Below are positions 34,759 through 44,047 of a stretch of DNA of 64,000 bases, piece after piece (the stretch's first letter is position 1; each line of letters starts with the position of its first letter). The stretch comes from Phycisphaerae bacterium. Lineage in GTDB: Bacteria; Planctomycetota; Phycisphaerae; Phycisphaerales; Phycisphaeraceae. The notes below the pieces were generated by a model. The model saw only the letters and a list, made by a program, of their open reading frames with translations, was not told the DNA's origin and ran no database searches. The stretch spans positions 372,001 to 436,000 of the forward strand of contig JAUHZU010000001.1 in assembly GCA_030425705.1 (NCBI GenBank), read 5' to 3'. A program made the position numbers and the translations under genes.

Positions 34759-35760
34759 TCAGTGGTCCACCACCCCGTCGCGGTCGTGGTCGTGGGGGTG
34801 CCACCCGTCGGGGGGGTAGACGCTCGGGTCGCGGTCGTAGGTGCCGTCCTCGTTGACGTGGCCCGGCTCGACGCCGGGGGGCATGCGGTCGTGGTTCTTC
34901 ATCTCGAAGTGGTTGATGGTCCAGGCCAGCACCAGGCCGATGACCAGGCAGACCGTGAGCTTGCCCGCGTCGTGCCGGTGGAAGTGCAACTCGGGCAGCA
35001 GGTCCGACAGCGCGATACAGAGGAAGACCCCGGCCGCGAAGCCCAGGGCGTAGCTGACGACGGCGCTGTGCTCGACCGCGCTGGACGCGATACCGAAGAG
35101 AAACAGCGCCGCGCCGAAGGGCACGGCCAGCGCAAACAGCGCGTTGATCAGGTGGGCCTTGCGGGCCGAGTGCCCGCCCTTGACGACCAGCGCGAGCAGG
35201 GTCATCGAGTCGAAGGGCTTGTGCAGCACGATCACCAGCAGGATCGCCAGGCCCGGCAGGGCGACGATGTTGGGGTCGAACTCGGCCTTGATCGCCGCGC
35301 CCAGCCCGATGCCCGCGATGACGCTGTGCAGCACGAGGCCGATCGCCGCGCCGCTCCAGGAGAGCTTGGGGGTCTTGCCGTCGTAGTGAGGGGCGTGGGG
35401 GTCTTCGTGGGTGTGGTCGCAGTCCTGGCCGTGGTCGTGGCTGTGGCCGGGCTCTTCGTCGCAGTCGGCCCCGGGGTGGGAGGGGATGTCGTGCTGGTGG
35501 TAGTGGAAGATGCGTTCGAGGATAAACATGGTCAGCACGCCGGCGGTCATCCACAGGGTGACCGGCCCGGCTTCGGCGTGCAGGAGGGCGTGGGGGAGCA
35601 GGTGCAGCAGCGCGACGCCGAGCATGAACCCGCCGATGAGGGAGTTGGCGATCTGCAGGCGGCTATGCGTGAGCGTGAGGCGGAGGGGGATCCACCCCCC
35701 GAGCAGGGACGCGGCCATGATGGCCAGGCAGTACCCGGCGAGGATGATCGGGATCGACAT
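34759..35760 (-). CDS. ZIP-family metal transporter
   Basis: A 333-aa protein of the ZIP (zinc/iron permease) family with about eight TM helices. TM4 carries the metal-site motif GLVLHSVIAGIGLGAAI and TM5 has VLHKPFDSMTL (the HKxPE-like position). A large His/Asp-rich loop lies between TM3 and TM4: HYHQHDIPSHPGADCDEEPG then HSHDHGQDCDHTHEDPHAPH, as in zinc transporters. A second acidic/His-rich tail ends the protein (HPHDHDRDGVVDH). It imports or exports divalent cations, most likely zinc. It is monocistronic and convergent with the 419-aa protein gene. A CCGATAAC element lies upstream. Confidence 0.92.
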   Translation of the reverse strand: MSIPIILAGYCLAIMAASLLGGWIPLRLTLTHSRLQIANSLIGGFMLGVALLHLLPHALLHAEAGPVTLWMTAGVLTMFILERIFHYHQHDIPSHPGADCDEEPGHSHDHGQDCDHTHEDPHAPHYDGKTPKLSWSGAAIGLVLHSVIAGIGLGAAIKAEFDPNIVALPGLAILLVIVLHKPFDSMTLLALVVKGGHSARKAHLINALFALAVPFGAALFLFGIASSAVEHSAVVSYALGFAAGVFLCIALSDLLPELHFHRHDAGKLTVCLVIGLVLAWTINHFEMKNHDRMPPGVEPGHVNEDGTYDRDPSVYPPDGWHPHDHDRDGVVDH

Positions 35761-36335
35761 GAAAACAAACTCTCAATAGGCGTGCCGTATCCTACCCGCA
35801 GTGGGCGGGCTTGGGAAGGGGGTTGCGGGGCTCAGGGAGCCGTTATCGGCCCCTCCGTGTGTGGATATCTGCTCAACCGCTTGCCCCGACCGGTCGATTG
35901 GGGTAATAATGCCGGTGTCGCCGAGGCCTATCTGCCTCGTCGGTACCCCCTCCAATTGAGAATGCCCTGCCCGCGGTGCGGGATCGATTGTGGGCATGAG
36001 GCCTGATAGGCCGCCGCGCGGAGGCGCTGCCGTAGCAGCCCCGCGAGAACCCGACCGCAGGGCCTGAAGGGTGAGGAGGACCCACAGGCACCCGCCGAGG
36101 CGAACAGGGCCCGGCGATTGCGGGGCTACCTCATCGCGTGCCCACGGCTTTGTGCGGAGGAGCACGGAGCGGGCCGGATACAGCCAGACGCTGTCCCGCC
36201 GCGAGAGCAACGAACCAACCCACGCCGCCGAACCCCGGGGTGCCCGGCGGAAGCAGACGCTTTTCTACCCCGCATGCGTCCACCCGGACGCGATAGCCCA
36301 GGCCGGCCGCCGCGCCGACCCGCAGGGACCCAGGC
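35761..36335 (+). other. Long intergenic region between ZIP gene and rho
   Basis: About 575 bases with no convincing gene. It holds the zip-side CCGATAAC motif at 35841-35849 (minus), several short GC hairpins and a GCGTCC/GGACGC stem at 36276-36291, 45 bases before the rho ATG. It probably contains a long rho leader; no known RNA family was recognised. Confidence 0.5.
35841..35849 (-). promoter_or_regulatory. CCGATAACG motif upstream of ZIP gene
   Basis: On the minus strand CCGATAACG lies 80 bases before the ZIP ATG and faces that gene. It is one of the recurring intergenic motif copies. Confidence 0.35.
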
Positions 36336-37895
36336 ATGAGCCAAGACAACTCGGAACCCACTGCCGTCGAATCCTCGGACGCCCCGAAGAAGAAGCGGAC
36401 CAAGCGCACCCGGTCGCGTAAGCCCAAGCCCAAGGCCGACACCCCCGCCGCCAACGACGCGGCCGAGCAGGTGTCCGCCGCGGAGCCGGCCCAGCCCGAG
36501 CCGGGCAACGCCAAGGCCACCGATCAAAACGGCGACTCGTCCGCAGAAGACGCGGGCAACGGTGAAGGCCAACCCAAGCGCCGCCGCCGGTCCCGCCGCC
36601 GCCGCCGCAAGTCCGCCAACCCCGATGCCGCCGCGCAGGACAGTTCATCCCAGCCGTCGGGCAGCAAGGACGAAGCCAGCGACGCCCCGCCGGAGGTCAT
36701 CACCGGCATCTTCGAGCAGGGGCCCAAGGCCGACGGCCGTGTTCGCCAACTCGAAGACACCTTCCTCTCCTACCCGTCCGACCCGGTCGTGCCCGGCCAC
36801 CTGGTCGACCGCTTCGGGCTCCGGCCCGGCGTTACGATCGAGTGCACGCTCGGCAAGCCGTTCGGCGGGGGCCAGCAGCCTCAGCAGCGGTCCAAGAAAA
36901 AGAAGAAGGCCAAGTACTTCGCCATCGACCCCCAGGCCCGCCGGGTCCAGGACATCCTCAATGTCGAGGGCATGGACGCCGCCGACTACCCCAAAACCCG
37001 CAGGTTCGAAGACCTGACCTCGGTGATGCCCGAGCCCCGGCTGACCCTGGAGTACCCTGACTGCCCGCCGGCGTGTCGGCTCATCGACCTGTTCTGCCCG
37101 ATCGGCTACGGCACGCGCGGCATGATCGTCTCGCCCCCCAAGGCCGGCAAGACCACGCTGCTGCAGAACATCGCCTTCGCCATCCAGAAGAACCACCCGG
37201 ACATCGAGGTCATCGCGCTGCTCATCGACGAGCGGCCGGAGGAAGTCACGGACTTCCGCCGCAACGTGCCCTGCAAGGTCTGGGCCTCGAGCAACGACCA
37301 CACGCCCGAGCGGCACTGCGGGCTCGCGATCGCGGCGATCGAGCACTGCAAGCGTCAGGCCGAACTGGGCAAGGACGTCGTGGTGCTGCTGGACTCGCTG
37401 ACCCGCCTGGGCCGGGCGTTCAACACCGCGCCAGGTATGGCGAACACGGGGCGGACGCTGTCCGGCGGCCTGGACGCCGGGGCCCTGGCCGTGCCCAAGC
37501 AGTTGTTCGGCGCGGCCCGCAAGTTCGAGGAGGGCGGCTCGCTCACCATCGTCGCCACCGCGCTGGTCGATACCGGCAGCCGCGGAGACCAGGTGATCTT
37601 CGAGGAGTTCAAGGGCACCGGCAACATGGAACTCATCCTCGACCGCAAGATCGCCGAGCAGCGGCTGTTCCCCGCGATCGACCTCGCCGCCTCGGGGACG
37701 CGCAACGAGGACAAGCTCATCACCAACGCCGAGGAGCTGGAGACCGTCAACGCGCTGCGTCGCCGCCTGCTGAACATGAACCCGGTACAGCAGATCGACC
37801 AGCTCCTGCGGGCGCTCAAGCGCTTCGACACGAACGCGGAACTGGTCGGCAACCCGCAGTCGCCGGGCAACCCCGGGGCCGCGGCACGCATGTGA
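36336..37895 (+). CDS. rho: Transcription termination factor Rho
   Basis: A 519-aa hexameric RNA-dependent ATPase. The RNA-binding and ATPase cores are clear: FGLRPGVTIECT, DLFCPIGYGTRGMIVSPPKA then GKTTLLQNIAF (Walker A, about 268-280), VVVLLDSLTRLGRAFN (Walker B), and GGSLTIVATALVDTGSRGDQ then VIFEEFKGTGNMELILDR (R-loop and arginine-finger region). The first 115 residues replace the usual Rho N-terminal helical domain with a disordered, extremely basic and acidic sequence containing KKKRTKRTRSRKPKPK and KRRRRSRRRRRK. AGGGA about 6 bases before the ATG supports the start. The 3' end meets a convergent gene with one base between the stop codons. Confidence 0.95.
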   Translation: MSQDNSEPTAVESSDAPKKKRTKRTRSRKPKPKADTPAANDAAEQVSAAEPAQPEPGNAKATDQNGDSSAEDAGNGEGQPKRRRRSRRRRRKSANPDAAAQDSSSQPSGSKDEASDAPPEVITGIFEQGPKADGRVRQLEDTFLSYPSDPVVPGHLVDRFGLRPGVTIECTLGKPFGGGQQPQQRSKKKKKAKYFAIDPQARRVQDILNVEGMDAADYPKTRRFEDLTSVMPEPRLTLEYPDCPPACRLIDLFCPIGYGTRGMIVSPPKAGKTTLLQNIAFAIQKNHPDIEVIALLIDERPEEVTDFRRNVPCKVWASSNDHTPERHCGLAIAAIEHCKRQAELGKDVVVLLDSLTRLGRAFNTAPGMANTGRTLSGGLDAGALAVPKQLFGAARKFEEGGSLTIVATALVDTGSRGDQVIFEEFKGTGNMELILDRKIAEQRLFPAIDLAASGTRNEDKLITNAEELETVNALRRRLLNMNPVQQIDQLLRALKRFDTNAELVGNPQSPGNPGAAARM

Positions 37896-37896
37896 G

Positions 37897-38601
37897 CTAC
37901 GCCGCCGCGCCCGGCCGGCAGTCCGCCGCCAGCCAATACACCTCCAGCAGCGACTCGTACCGCTTGGTCACGAAAGGCAGGTCCGCGCCCGCGGGCGGCT
38001 GGCCCTCGTCGCAGAGCAGCACCGTCTGCATGCCGAACGCGTCGGCCGCGTCGAGCGAGGCGATGCCGTACCGGCTGACGTAGATGCATTTCTGCGCGGG
38101 CACGCCCAGCTCGCGGGTCAGCTCGGCCAGGATGCGCGGCTCGTCGTGCCGGCAGGTGTCGCTGCACGCGAGCATCGTGACGTTCAGGTGCCGGGCCATC
38201 TCGGTCTTGCCGAACACCGCGGGCACGTCCGCGGGGGTGTCGCCGACCACCGCGGTGAGCAGCCCGCGCGACCGCAGCTTCGCGAGCGTTCGCAGCGCGC
38301 CCTGCCGGGGCAGCAGCGTCTGGTTGATGAGCATCTCCCGTGCCAGGTTCAGCTGCCGACGGCGCTCGGGGGTCAGCGTGACGCCCAGCGATGCACACAC
38401 CGCTTCGAGGTTCGATTCGATCCACGGCAGCGCCCGGTCCTTGGGCCCGTGCGACCCGTGCGCGAACCACGCGGACGCAAACGCGATCGGGTCCGCGCCG
38501 ACCTGCTTCGCCATCTGACGCACCGCCTCAAACATCGCCCGCTGGGTCGTCTCGCGGACGAGGGTCCCGTAGAGGTCGAAGATCACGGCGCGTGCTTTCA
38601 T
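37897..38601 (-). CDS. HAD-superfamily-like protein with altered catalytic motifs
   Basis: A 234-aa protein of the HAD fold. Motif I is present as AVIFDLYGTLVRETT with the nucleophile Asp, and motif II is approximated by LLTAVVGDTPADV. The Lys of motif III is absent (DEPRILAELTRELG). Motif IV, normally GDxxxxD, reads YVSRYGIASLDAADAFGMQT, so the Mg-binding Gly-Asp is replaced by Ser-Arg. Length and cap region fit phosphoglycolate phosphatase or haloacid dehalogenase relatives. ATG 38601 begins directly before the first strand. Loss of two motifs suggests altered or lost phosphatase activity. The gene is convergent with rho and separated from thiE by about 200 bases. Confidence 0.75.
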   Translation of the reverse strand: MKARAVIFDLYGTLVRETTQRAMFEAVRQMAKQVGADPIAFASAWFAHGSHGPKDRALPWIESNLEAVCASLGVTLTPERRRQLNLAREMLINQTLLPRQGALRTLAKLRSRGLLTAVVGDTPADVPAVFGKTEMARHLNVTMLACSDTCRHDEPRILAELTRELGVPAQKCIYVSRYGIASLDAADAFGMQTVLLCDEGQPPAGADLPFVTKRYESLLEVYWLAADCRPGAAA

Positions 38602-38805
38602 GGCTCCTGTCCTGTGTTGGGGGTTCCGTGACGTGATGCCTGCAACACTGCTATCGGACACCGCGCGGAGCCAGACATGCCCGGCACTCGATTTCACCGT
38701 GATTTCCCGCGCAGAACGCCGAACTGCCTCGGTCAGACAAGCCGGCTAACGCAGGCAAGCCCCGTGAAGCTGTGCCGGTTGTAACGGCTGGCGAGGCGGC
38801 GGGTG

Positions 38806-39861
38806 TCAGACGTGCGTCGCCGCGGTGGCGGGGAGGTGGGTCAGGATCGCGCGGGCCGCGGCGTGGGGGTCGGGCGCGGCGCAGATCGCGCTGCTGACCG
38901 CGACGCCCTGGCAGCCGATCCCGCGCAGCACATCGACGTTGCCCGGCGTGATCCCGCCGATCGCCAGGTGCGGCAGCTTGCCCCACGCCAGGTACTCCCG
39001 CAGGTAAGCCGGCCCCGCGAGCACGGGCTTGTGCTTGGTCTGCGTGAGGAACATCGGGCCGACACCGCAGTAGTCCGCGCCGTCGTCCCGGGCCCGCCGT
39101 GCCTGGTCGAGCGTTGAGGTGCTGACGCCGATCACAAGCTGGTGACCCGCGAGCTTGCGCACCGCCTGTGGGGGGAGGTCGGTCTGGCCCAGGTGGACGC
39201 CGTCGGCACCGGCGGACAGCGCGACGTCCGGCCGATCGTTCACGATCACCGCCGCGCGCCGATCGACCCGGCGGATCACCTCGGCCACCCGCTCGCGTAG
39301 CGGCCCCGCGTCCATATGCTTCTCGCGTACCTGGATGCAGTCGGCCCCGGCACGCAGCGCCGCGTCCAGCACGTCCGCCCACGGGTGCGGGTCGCACAGC
39401 GCCTCGGTCAGCAGCAGGCACATCCGCCACTGTCTAGGCTCGCCGACCGACACCGCGCGGGCCAGCAGCATCTCGATCTCGTACGCCCGGTAGCGCAGCC
39501 GCTCGATCGTCTCGGGCAGGCGCTCGGCACCGGGCAGCTGCCGTAGCAGCTTGCCGTACTCCTCGATCGCCCGCAGTGCTTCGGTCAGGCGCTTGCCCGC
39601 CGCGGTGACGACCCCTGCGGCCGAGCTTCGCCGGCCTTCCTGCTCGGTGGTGATCGTCTTGCCGACGTCTCCGGGTGTGTCGCGGTGGTGGATGCCGTGG
39701 CCGACGGGCAACAGGGCCTGCCCGAGGTCGTGACGGAGCCGCTTGCACTGCTCGGCGAGCACGGCGTCGTCCAGTAGGAAACGCGCGGCGTCTTCCATGA
39801 CCCGGAGGGCTTCGCGGGCGCGGTTCGCGTTGGCATCGATCAGTCGCAGGGCGGCGGGCAT
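38806..39861 (-). CDS. thiE: Thiamine-phosphate synthase with N-terminal helical domain
   Basis: A 351-aa protein. The C-terminal 200 residues are ThiE, which joins HMP-PP and THZ-P: CIQVREKHMDAGPLRERV, VIVNDRPDVALSAGADGVHL then GQTDLPP, YCGVGPMFLTQTKH and LAIGGITPGNVDVL. The N-terminal 145 residues form a separate all-helical domain (LRLIDANANRAREALRVMED, YGKLLRQLPGAERLPETIER) of the kind seen on ThiE of cyanobacteria and planctomycetes. Its function is unsettled. The gene begins 27 bases after a GT39-like gene and may end the long scpB-led run. No TPP riboswitch was visible upstream. Confidence 0.92.
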   Translation of the reverse strand: MPAALRLIDANANRAREALRVMEDAARFLLDDAVLAEQCKRLRHDLGQALLPVGHGIHHRDTPGDVGKTITTEQEGRRSSAAGVVTAAGKRLTEALRAIEEYGKLLRQLPGAERLPETIERLRYRAYEIEMLLARAVSVGEPRQWRMCLLLTEALCDPHPWADVLDAALRAGADCIQVREKHMDAGPLRERVAEVIRRVDRRAAVIVNDRPDVALSAGADGVHLGQTDLPPQAVRKLAGHQLVIGVSTSTLDQARRARDDGADYCGVGPMFLTQTKHKPVLAGPAYLREYLAWGKLPHLAIGGITPGNVDVLRGIGCQGVAVSSAICAAPDPHAAARAILTHLPATAATHV

Positions 39862-39888
39862 ACGATCAGCATACGCGACCGCCGACGG

Positions 39889-41514
39889 TCACGGCGTCAC
39901 GGACAGCGGCGGGGTGGCCGGTGCATTCATCGCCGAGCCCCGTGCGAGGGGGATCGCCATCAGCGTCGCCGCGGCCAGTACCCACGCGGCCCACGCGGCG
40001 TAGGCCCGGCCCGGGTGGTTGGTGATCGCGAACCGCGCACCGAGCGCGCTGAGCAGTCCCAGCACCACCGCGGCACCGATCCAGAACCACAGCCCCATCG
40101 ACGCGAAGTACGGCCCGCCGCTGCCGGTTACCGCGTTCACCCAATCGGGCATCTGCGTCTCAAACCCGGCCCAGACCGGCAGCGCCAGCGAGAGGAGCAC
40201 GGTGTAGCCGAGGGTGACCCACTTGCCGGCGTTCCAGAAGCTGGCGTGGTGCCCTTCGGCCGAGAGGTCGTGGAAGCGCCGCATGACCTGCCCGAGCGCG
40301 AGCGATGCCGGCGCGGCCAGGACCATCAGCGAGGCAGCGCGCGTGGGGCCGGGCATCAGGAAGACCACCGCCGCGGCGCTGACCATCCAGGTCCAGCCCA
40401 GCAGCATCCGGCGGCGGGCCTGACCGGTGGAGCTGCTGTAGGGCTGCATCACGGCCGGCAGCAGCCAGACCGCCCACACGCCCATGAGCGCGACCCCCGC
40501 CAGCAGACGCCAGAGCGCCGACGCGCCGTACCCGGCCCAGCTGGTCGCGCCGGGGTTCTGCGCGAACGGATCGAGCCAGAGCCCCCAGCCGTCGGGCGCG
40601 GCTTCGTGGACGTAGATGGCCCACGGTGTGATAGTGAGCGCGGCGATCGCGGTCGCGGCGATCAGGCCGAGCGTGTGCCCGATGCGGTAGGGACAACTCA
40701 GCGCGATCGCGAGGATCGGGACGAGCACGACCGGGAGCGCGGCACCCCCGCCGGTCAGCGTCGCCATGCCCGTCGCCAGCCCGCAGAGCAGCCAGCCGAT
40801 GAACTGCCGGGCGAGCGACGGGTTGCGGCGGAGCGGACGCATCGCCCACAGCGCGGTCGCCATCGCCAGCGCCGCCCATGCCGCGGTCATCGTCTCGGGC
40901 ACGGCCAATCGGCCGAAGAACAGGAGCGTCGGCATCGACATCGCGGCGAGCGCCGAGAGCAGGCCCGTCATCATCCCGCCCACGCTGTGCCCCGCCCAGA
41001 AGACCGACGCGATCAGGAACAGCGCCATCACGACCCCGGCCCAGCGCAGGTTCGCCTTCGCGGTGATGCCGGTCGGCGGCTGCTTGCCCTTGGAGATCGC
41101 GAGCACATGCACCCAGGTCGTGCCCGGCGGCTGGTCCATGCGGAGCCGGCCCAGGTAGACCGGGACCCAGGTCTCCAGCGAGCGGTCGGCTGCGCTGAAC
41201 CCCTCCCGCCGCTGCCAGGTCTCCAGCGCCGTCCCGTGGGCGCGTGCCTCTTCGGTCGTGAACAGCCCCGGGCGGGTCAGCTCGATCCCCAGCGGCAGGG
41301 TGGCGATGACCAGGAGACCGGCCAGCACAAGCCATGCCGTGCCCAGCTCTCGGCGGGCGCGGGGGCGCCGGGTGCGTCGCGGGGCCGGGGGCTCGGCCGG
41401 CGTGGATACGTTGGTCGTCTGCTCGGCGGCCTGCGTAGTGTCCTGCGCGTCGGCCGATGACGCGACCGACGGGCTCGCGCGCGGGGACCGGGTTTCGGGG
41501 CTGGCTTGCGGCAT
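39889..41514 (-). CDS. GT39-like polytopic membrane glycosyltransferase
   Basis: A 541-aa protein. After a disordered Pro/Thr/Arg-rich N-terminus (about 60 aa) come about twelve TM helices. The first loop after TM1 has LTRPGLFTTEEARAHGTALE, with an acidic pair in the GT39 catalytic position, followed by WVPVYLGRLRMDQPPGTTWV. PETMTAAWAALAMATALWAM and WAIYVHEAAPDG are further family-like strips. An in-frame ATG at 41628 overlaps the stop of the upstream gene (ATGA), but the 38 extra residues use rare codons and contain a TTAGAAT promoter-like strip, so ATG 41514 was chosen. It probably transfers a polyprenyl-phosphate sugar; acceptor unknown. Confidence 0.78.
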   Translation of the reverse strand: MPQASPETRSPRASPSVASSADAQDTTQAAEQTTNVSTPAEPPAPRRTRRPRARRELGTAWLVLAGLLVIATLPLGIELTRPGLFTTEEARAHGTALETWQRREGFSAADRSLETWVPVYLGRLRMDQPPGTTWVHVLAISKGKQPPTGITAKANLRWAGVVMALFLIASVFWAGHSVGGMMTGLLSALAAMSMPTLLFFGRLAVPETMTAAWAALAMATALWAMRPLRRNPSLARQFIGWLLCGLATGMATLTGGGAALPVVLVPILAIALSCPYRIGHTLGLIAATAIAALTITPWAIYVHEAAPDGWGLWLDPFAQNPGATSWAGYGASALWRLLAGVALMGVWAVWLLPAVMQPYSSSTGQARRRMLLGWTWMVSAAAVVFLMPGPTRAASLMVLAAPASLALGQVMRRFHDLSAEGHHASFWNAGKWVTLGYTVLLSLALPVWAGFETQMPDWVNAVTGSGGPYFASMGLWFWIGAAVVLGLLSALGARFAITNHPGRAYAAWAAWVLAAATLMAIPLARGSAMNAPATPPLSVTP

Positions 41515-41624
41515 CGTGGGGCCGGTCGCGGGATGCGAAAGCGGTGATTCTAACCGTAGCGTGTGGCAGGTGATAGCGAAGCGGTGCGCCGCTGATCCGG
41601 GGCCGTGCGGCGCGGCGATCGGGC

Positions 41625-44021
41625 TCATGCCCCGGGTACGGCCAGTTCATCGCCCGCACCGAGGGTGTGTTCGAGCCGGCGGAGGTGCAGCTTCACCCGC
41701 GCGCGGCGATCGGTGTCGAGCAGCCGGTACCCGAACCGCACCTCATAGAACAACTCGGTGAGCGCGACGACCGGGTCGAAGCGCATGGGCTGTTTCTCGG
41801 CGAGCTGTTTCGCGAAGCCGTAGGGCGACTGCCAGTGCGGCCGCAGGTGGCCGTGGCGTTCGAGCATCTCGAGCATGGTGATGTAGAAACGCAGCTGCCT
41901 AGCGAGCGCGCGCCGCCGGGTGCGTGGGACCGACTTGAGCTGCAACGCGGCCATCCGTCGGCGGCGCAGGATCAGCAGCCGGCCGAGGCTGAACAACGCG
42001 GCGATCAGCGCGATCACGATCATCCCGGCGGAGAAGTAGCCCAGGGTCGACAGCTCGAAGTTACGGGTCTGCCGGCTGCTCCAGTCCGACAGCGCGCCGA
42101 ACCAGCGGTCCGGGCCCTCGGTCACAAACGCACCGAGCCCGCCGAGGATCTGTTCCTGGCTGTTCTGGTCGTAGGTGATGACCGATGCGATCCATTGGAA
42201 CTCCAGGTGGTCGTAGACCTCGCGCAGCCCGGCGAACCAGCCGGTGCTGGAGAGGTGCTGGCGGTCGACCTCGGCCGAGGGCGTAGCGTCGAGTGTGTGC
42301 CAGCCGACCGTGGGGCTGAGCTGGACCTCGGTCCAGGCGTGGGCATGAGACTGCCGGACGATGTAGTACCCGCCGATGTCGTTGTACTCGCTGGCGCGGA
42401 AGCCGGTGATCACGCGGGCGGGGATGCCGACGGTCCGGCACATCGCGCAGAGCGCCGAGGCAAAGAGCTCACAGTGCCCCGCCCGGTGCTCGAACAGGAA
42501 GGCGGCGATCGGGTCGCGCCCCCCGGCCACGGGGTTGTCGGTCGTATAGCGGTAGGTGTCGCGGAGGTAGTCCCGCAGCGCACGGGTGCCGGCGAGGCGG
42601 GTGTCGGCATCCGCGTCGGCGAGGTCGGTCGGGTAGCCTGCGTCACGCAGCACGCCCGCCGCGAGCGCCCGGATCTGCTCGCGCTCGACCCGCCAGTCCA
42701 AGAGGAACGCCTCCTGCTGCTCCAGCGCGTTGCGTCGGCGGTTGCCTCGCCTGCGGGGCCCAGGGCCGCGGCGTGCACCGGACGGCACGCGTGCGTCCGC
42801 GCCGATCCCGTTGAACTGCGGGTTGATGAGACGTGGGTCGTTCGGCCGGGTGGGTGTGCCCTGCAGCCAGTACCGGATCGAGTAGGTGTGGACCGAGTCG
42901 TTGGGCGAGGAGGACGAGAGCTGCTGGTCGAGCATCCCGATCTTGACGCGGTCGACCGATGGGGTGCGGAACCAGACGACCGCTACGGGACCATCGACCG
43001 GGCAGACCGTGAACAGGCTCTGCTCGGCCGTCCGCCGGAGGGTGATGTCGGCCGAGGCGCTGGCGTCCGCGCTGTTGGGTCGGAGGGTGACACCCTCGTC
43101 GGCGTGGGGCAGCGTCAGGTCGTGGTTGGCCTGGAACTGCGATCGCGTCCACCGGCGGTCGATGGGGGAGTACTGGTCGAGCGCGCTGCCGCGGACCAGC
43201 CAGTTGATGCCCTCCCCGCCGTAGGGTGCGCCGTTGTATCTCAGCGCGATGTTCAGAACCGGCTCGGGCGATCCTTCACCGATGGACCCGCCGACGAGGT
43301 CGACGCTCTGGCTGTAGCCCGCCTGCCGGCTCGCGGCGGGCCGGGTGATCGCGCCGGCCAGGTCGGACTGCTGGCTCCGTGGCACCACCACAAAGACCGC
43401 CGCCGCCACCAGCGCGCAGACCGCGCCGACCGCGACCGAGGTCATCCGCAGCTGCAGGCGGTGGTACGGCCCGACGCTCGGCTCGGGCGCCGCGGGCGGC
43501 TGTGTCTCCAGCTTACGGGTCGTCTTCTTGTAGCTGTCAAAGACGTGGTCGCCTGCGCGCTTGACCTGGTACGCGATCGCGGTCATCAGCGTGACCAGGC
43601 CGTAGATGATCAGCAGGCCGGCGTAGATCAGCGAGACCCCGCCGGGCAGCACGCTGGCGCTGATCATCTGCAGCGGGCTGAGCACGGCGAGCTGCGTGTA
43701 CTCGCGTCGCCCGCGCTTGCCATAGAGGATGAGGACCTGCAGCCCGAGTGTCAGGTGCCCGCCGATCGCGACCGGCCGGGCCCCGCGGGTGATGCGGTAC
43801 TCCAGCAGCACGAGCCCGACGATCAGCACCGCGCCGATATTCAGCAGCGGCCGGGGTAGGCCCGTCGGCCAGGGGCCCTCGGTCACGAACCACGCCCCGA
43901 CACACGCCAGCCCCACCAGCATCAGCAGCAGCGGCTGGCCCTCGGAGATGCAGAACGCCAGGTTCCCGATGAGGACCTGGAAGAACGCGAGGCGTCGGAA
44001 GCGTTGCTCGGCTTTCTGCAT
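41625..44021 (-). CDS. TgpA-like membrane transglutaminase (DUF3488)
   Basis: A 798-aa protein. Five to six N-terminal TM helices (about 1-230) correspond to the DUF3488 region. A periplasmic domain and a transglutaminase-like core follow with the Cys-His-Asp triad: GHCELFASALCAMCRTVGIP (Cys), SHAHAWTEVQLSPTVGWHTL (His) and DATPS (Asp). A final TM helix (YFSAGMIVIALIAALFSLG) precedes a cytoplasmic DUF4129-like tail. In Pseudomonas the relative TgpA is essential and neighbours MoxR and DUF58 genes. The DUF58 gene lies 26 bases upstream here, but no moxR gene is in the window. Its role in envelope protein or peptidoglycan processing is inferred. Confidence 0.9.
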   Translation of the reverse strand: MQKAEQRFRRLAFFQVLIGNLAFCISEGQPLLLMLVGLACVGAWFVTEGPWPTGLPRPLLNIGAVLIVGLVLLEYRITRGARPVAIGGHLTLGLQVLILYGKRGRREYTQLAVLSPLQMISASVLPGGVSLIYAGLLIIYGLVTLMTAIAYQVKRAGDHVFDSYKKTTRKLETQPPAAPEPSVGPYHRLQLRMTSVAVGAVCALVAAAVFVVVPRSQQSDLAGAITRPAASRQAGYSQSVDLVGGSIGEGSPEPVLNIALRYNGAPYGGEGINWLVRGSALDQYSPIDRRWTRSQFQANHDLTLPHADEGVTLRPNSADASASADITLRRTAEQSLFTVCPVDGPVAVVWFRTPSVDRVKIGMLDQQLSSSSPNDSVHTYSIRYWLQGTPTRPNDPRLINPQFNGIGADARVPSGARRGPGPRRRGNRRRNALEQQEAFLLDWRVEREQIRALAAGVLRDAGYPTDLADADADTRLAGTRALRDYLRDTYRYTTDNPVAGGRDPIAAFLFEHRAGHCELFASALCAMCRTVGIPARVITGFRASEYNDIGGYYIVRQSHAHAWTEVQLSPTVGWHTLDATPSAEVDRQHLSSTGWFAGLREVYDHLEFQWIASVITYDQNSQEQILGGLGAFVTEGPDRWFGALSDWSSRQTRNFELSTLGYFSAGMIVIALIAALFSLGRLLILRRRRMAALQLKSVPRTRRRALARQLRFYITMLEMLERHGHLRPHWQSPYGFAKQLAEKQPMRFDPVVALTELFYEVRFGYRLLDTDRRARVKLHLRRLEHTLGAGDELAVPGA

Positions 44022-44047
44022 GGAGATACAGGCTGAACGGGGTGTGG

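Noticed and set aside
34745-35554. Long open frame antisense/out of frame within the ZIP transporter gene
   Set aside because: Arg/Pro/Ala-rich translation typical of frame shadows in high-GC DNA; the ZIP frame has clear family motifs.
36240-36270. Possible SRP RNA (GGAAGCAGAC strip)
   Set aside because: The partner strip with TCAG and the surrounding helix of SRP domain IV are missing.
36071-36421. A 116-aa frame crossing the rho start
   Set aside because: It overlaps rho out of frame, has no ribosome binding site and no recognisable content.
41515-41628. ATG at 41628 as start of the GT39-like gene because it overlaps the previous stop
   Set aside because: The intervening codons include rare TTA, CTA and TCA and a promoter-like strip, which suggests non-coding DNA; kept only as an alternative.
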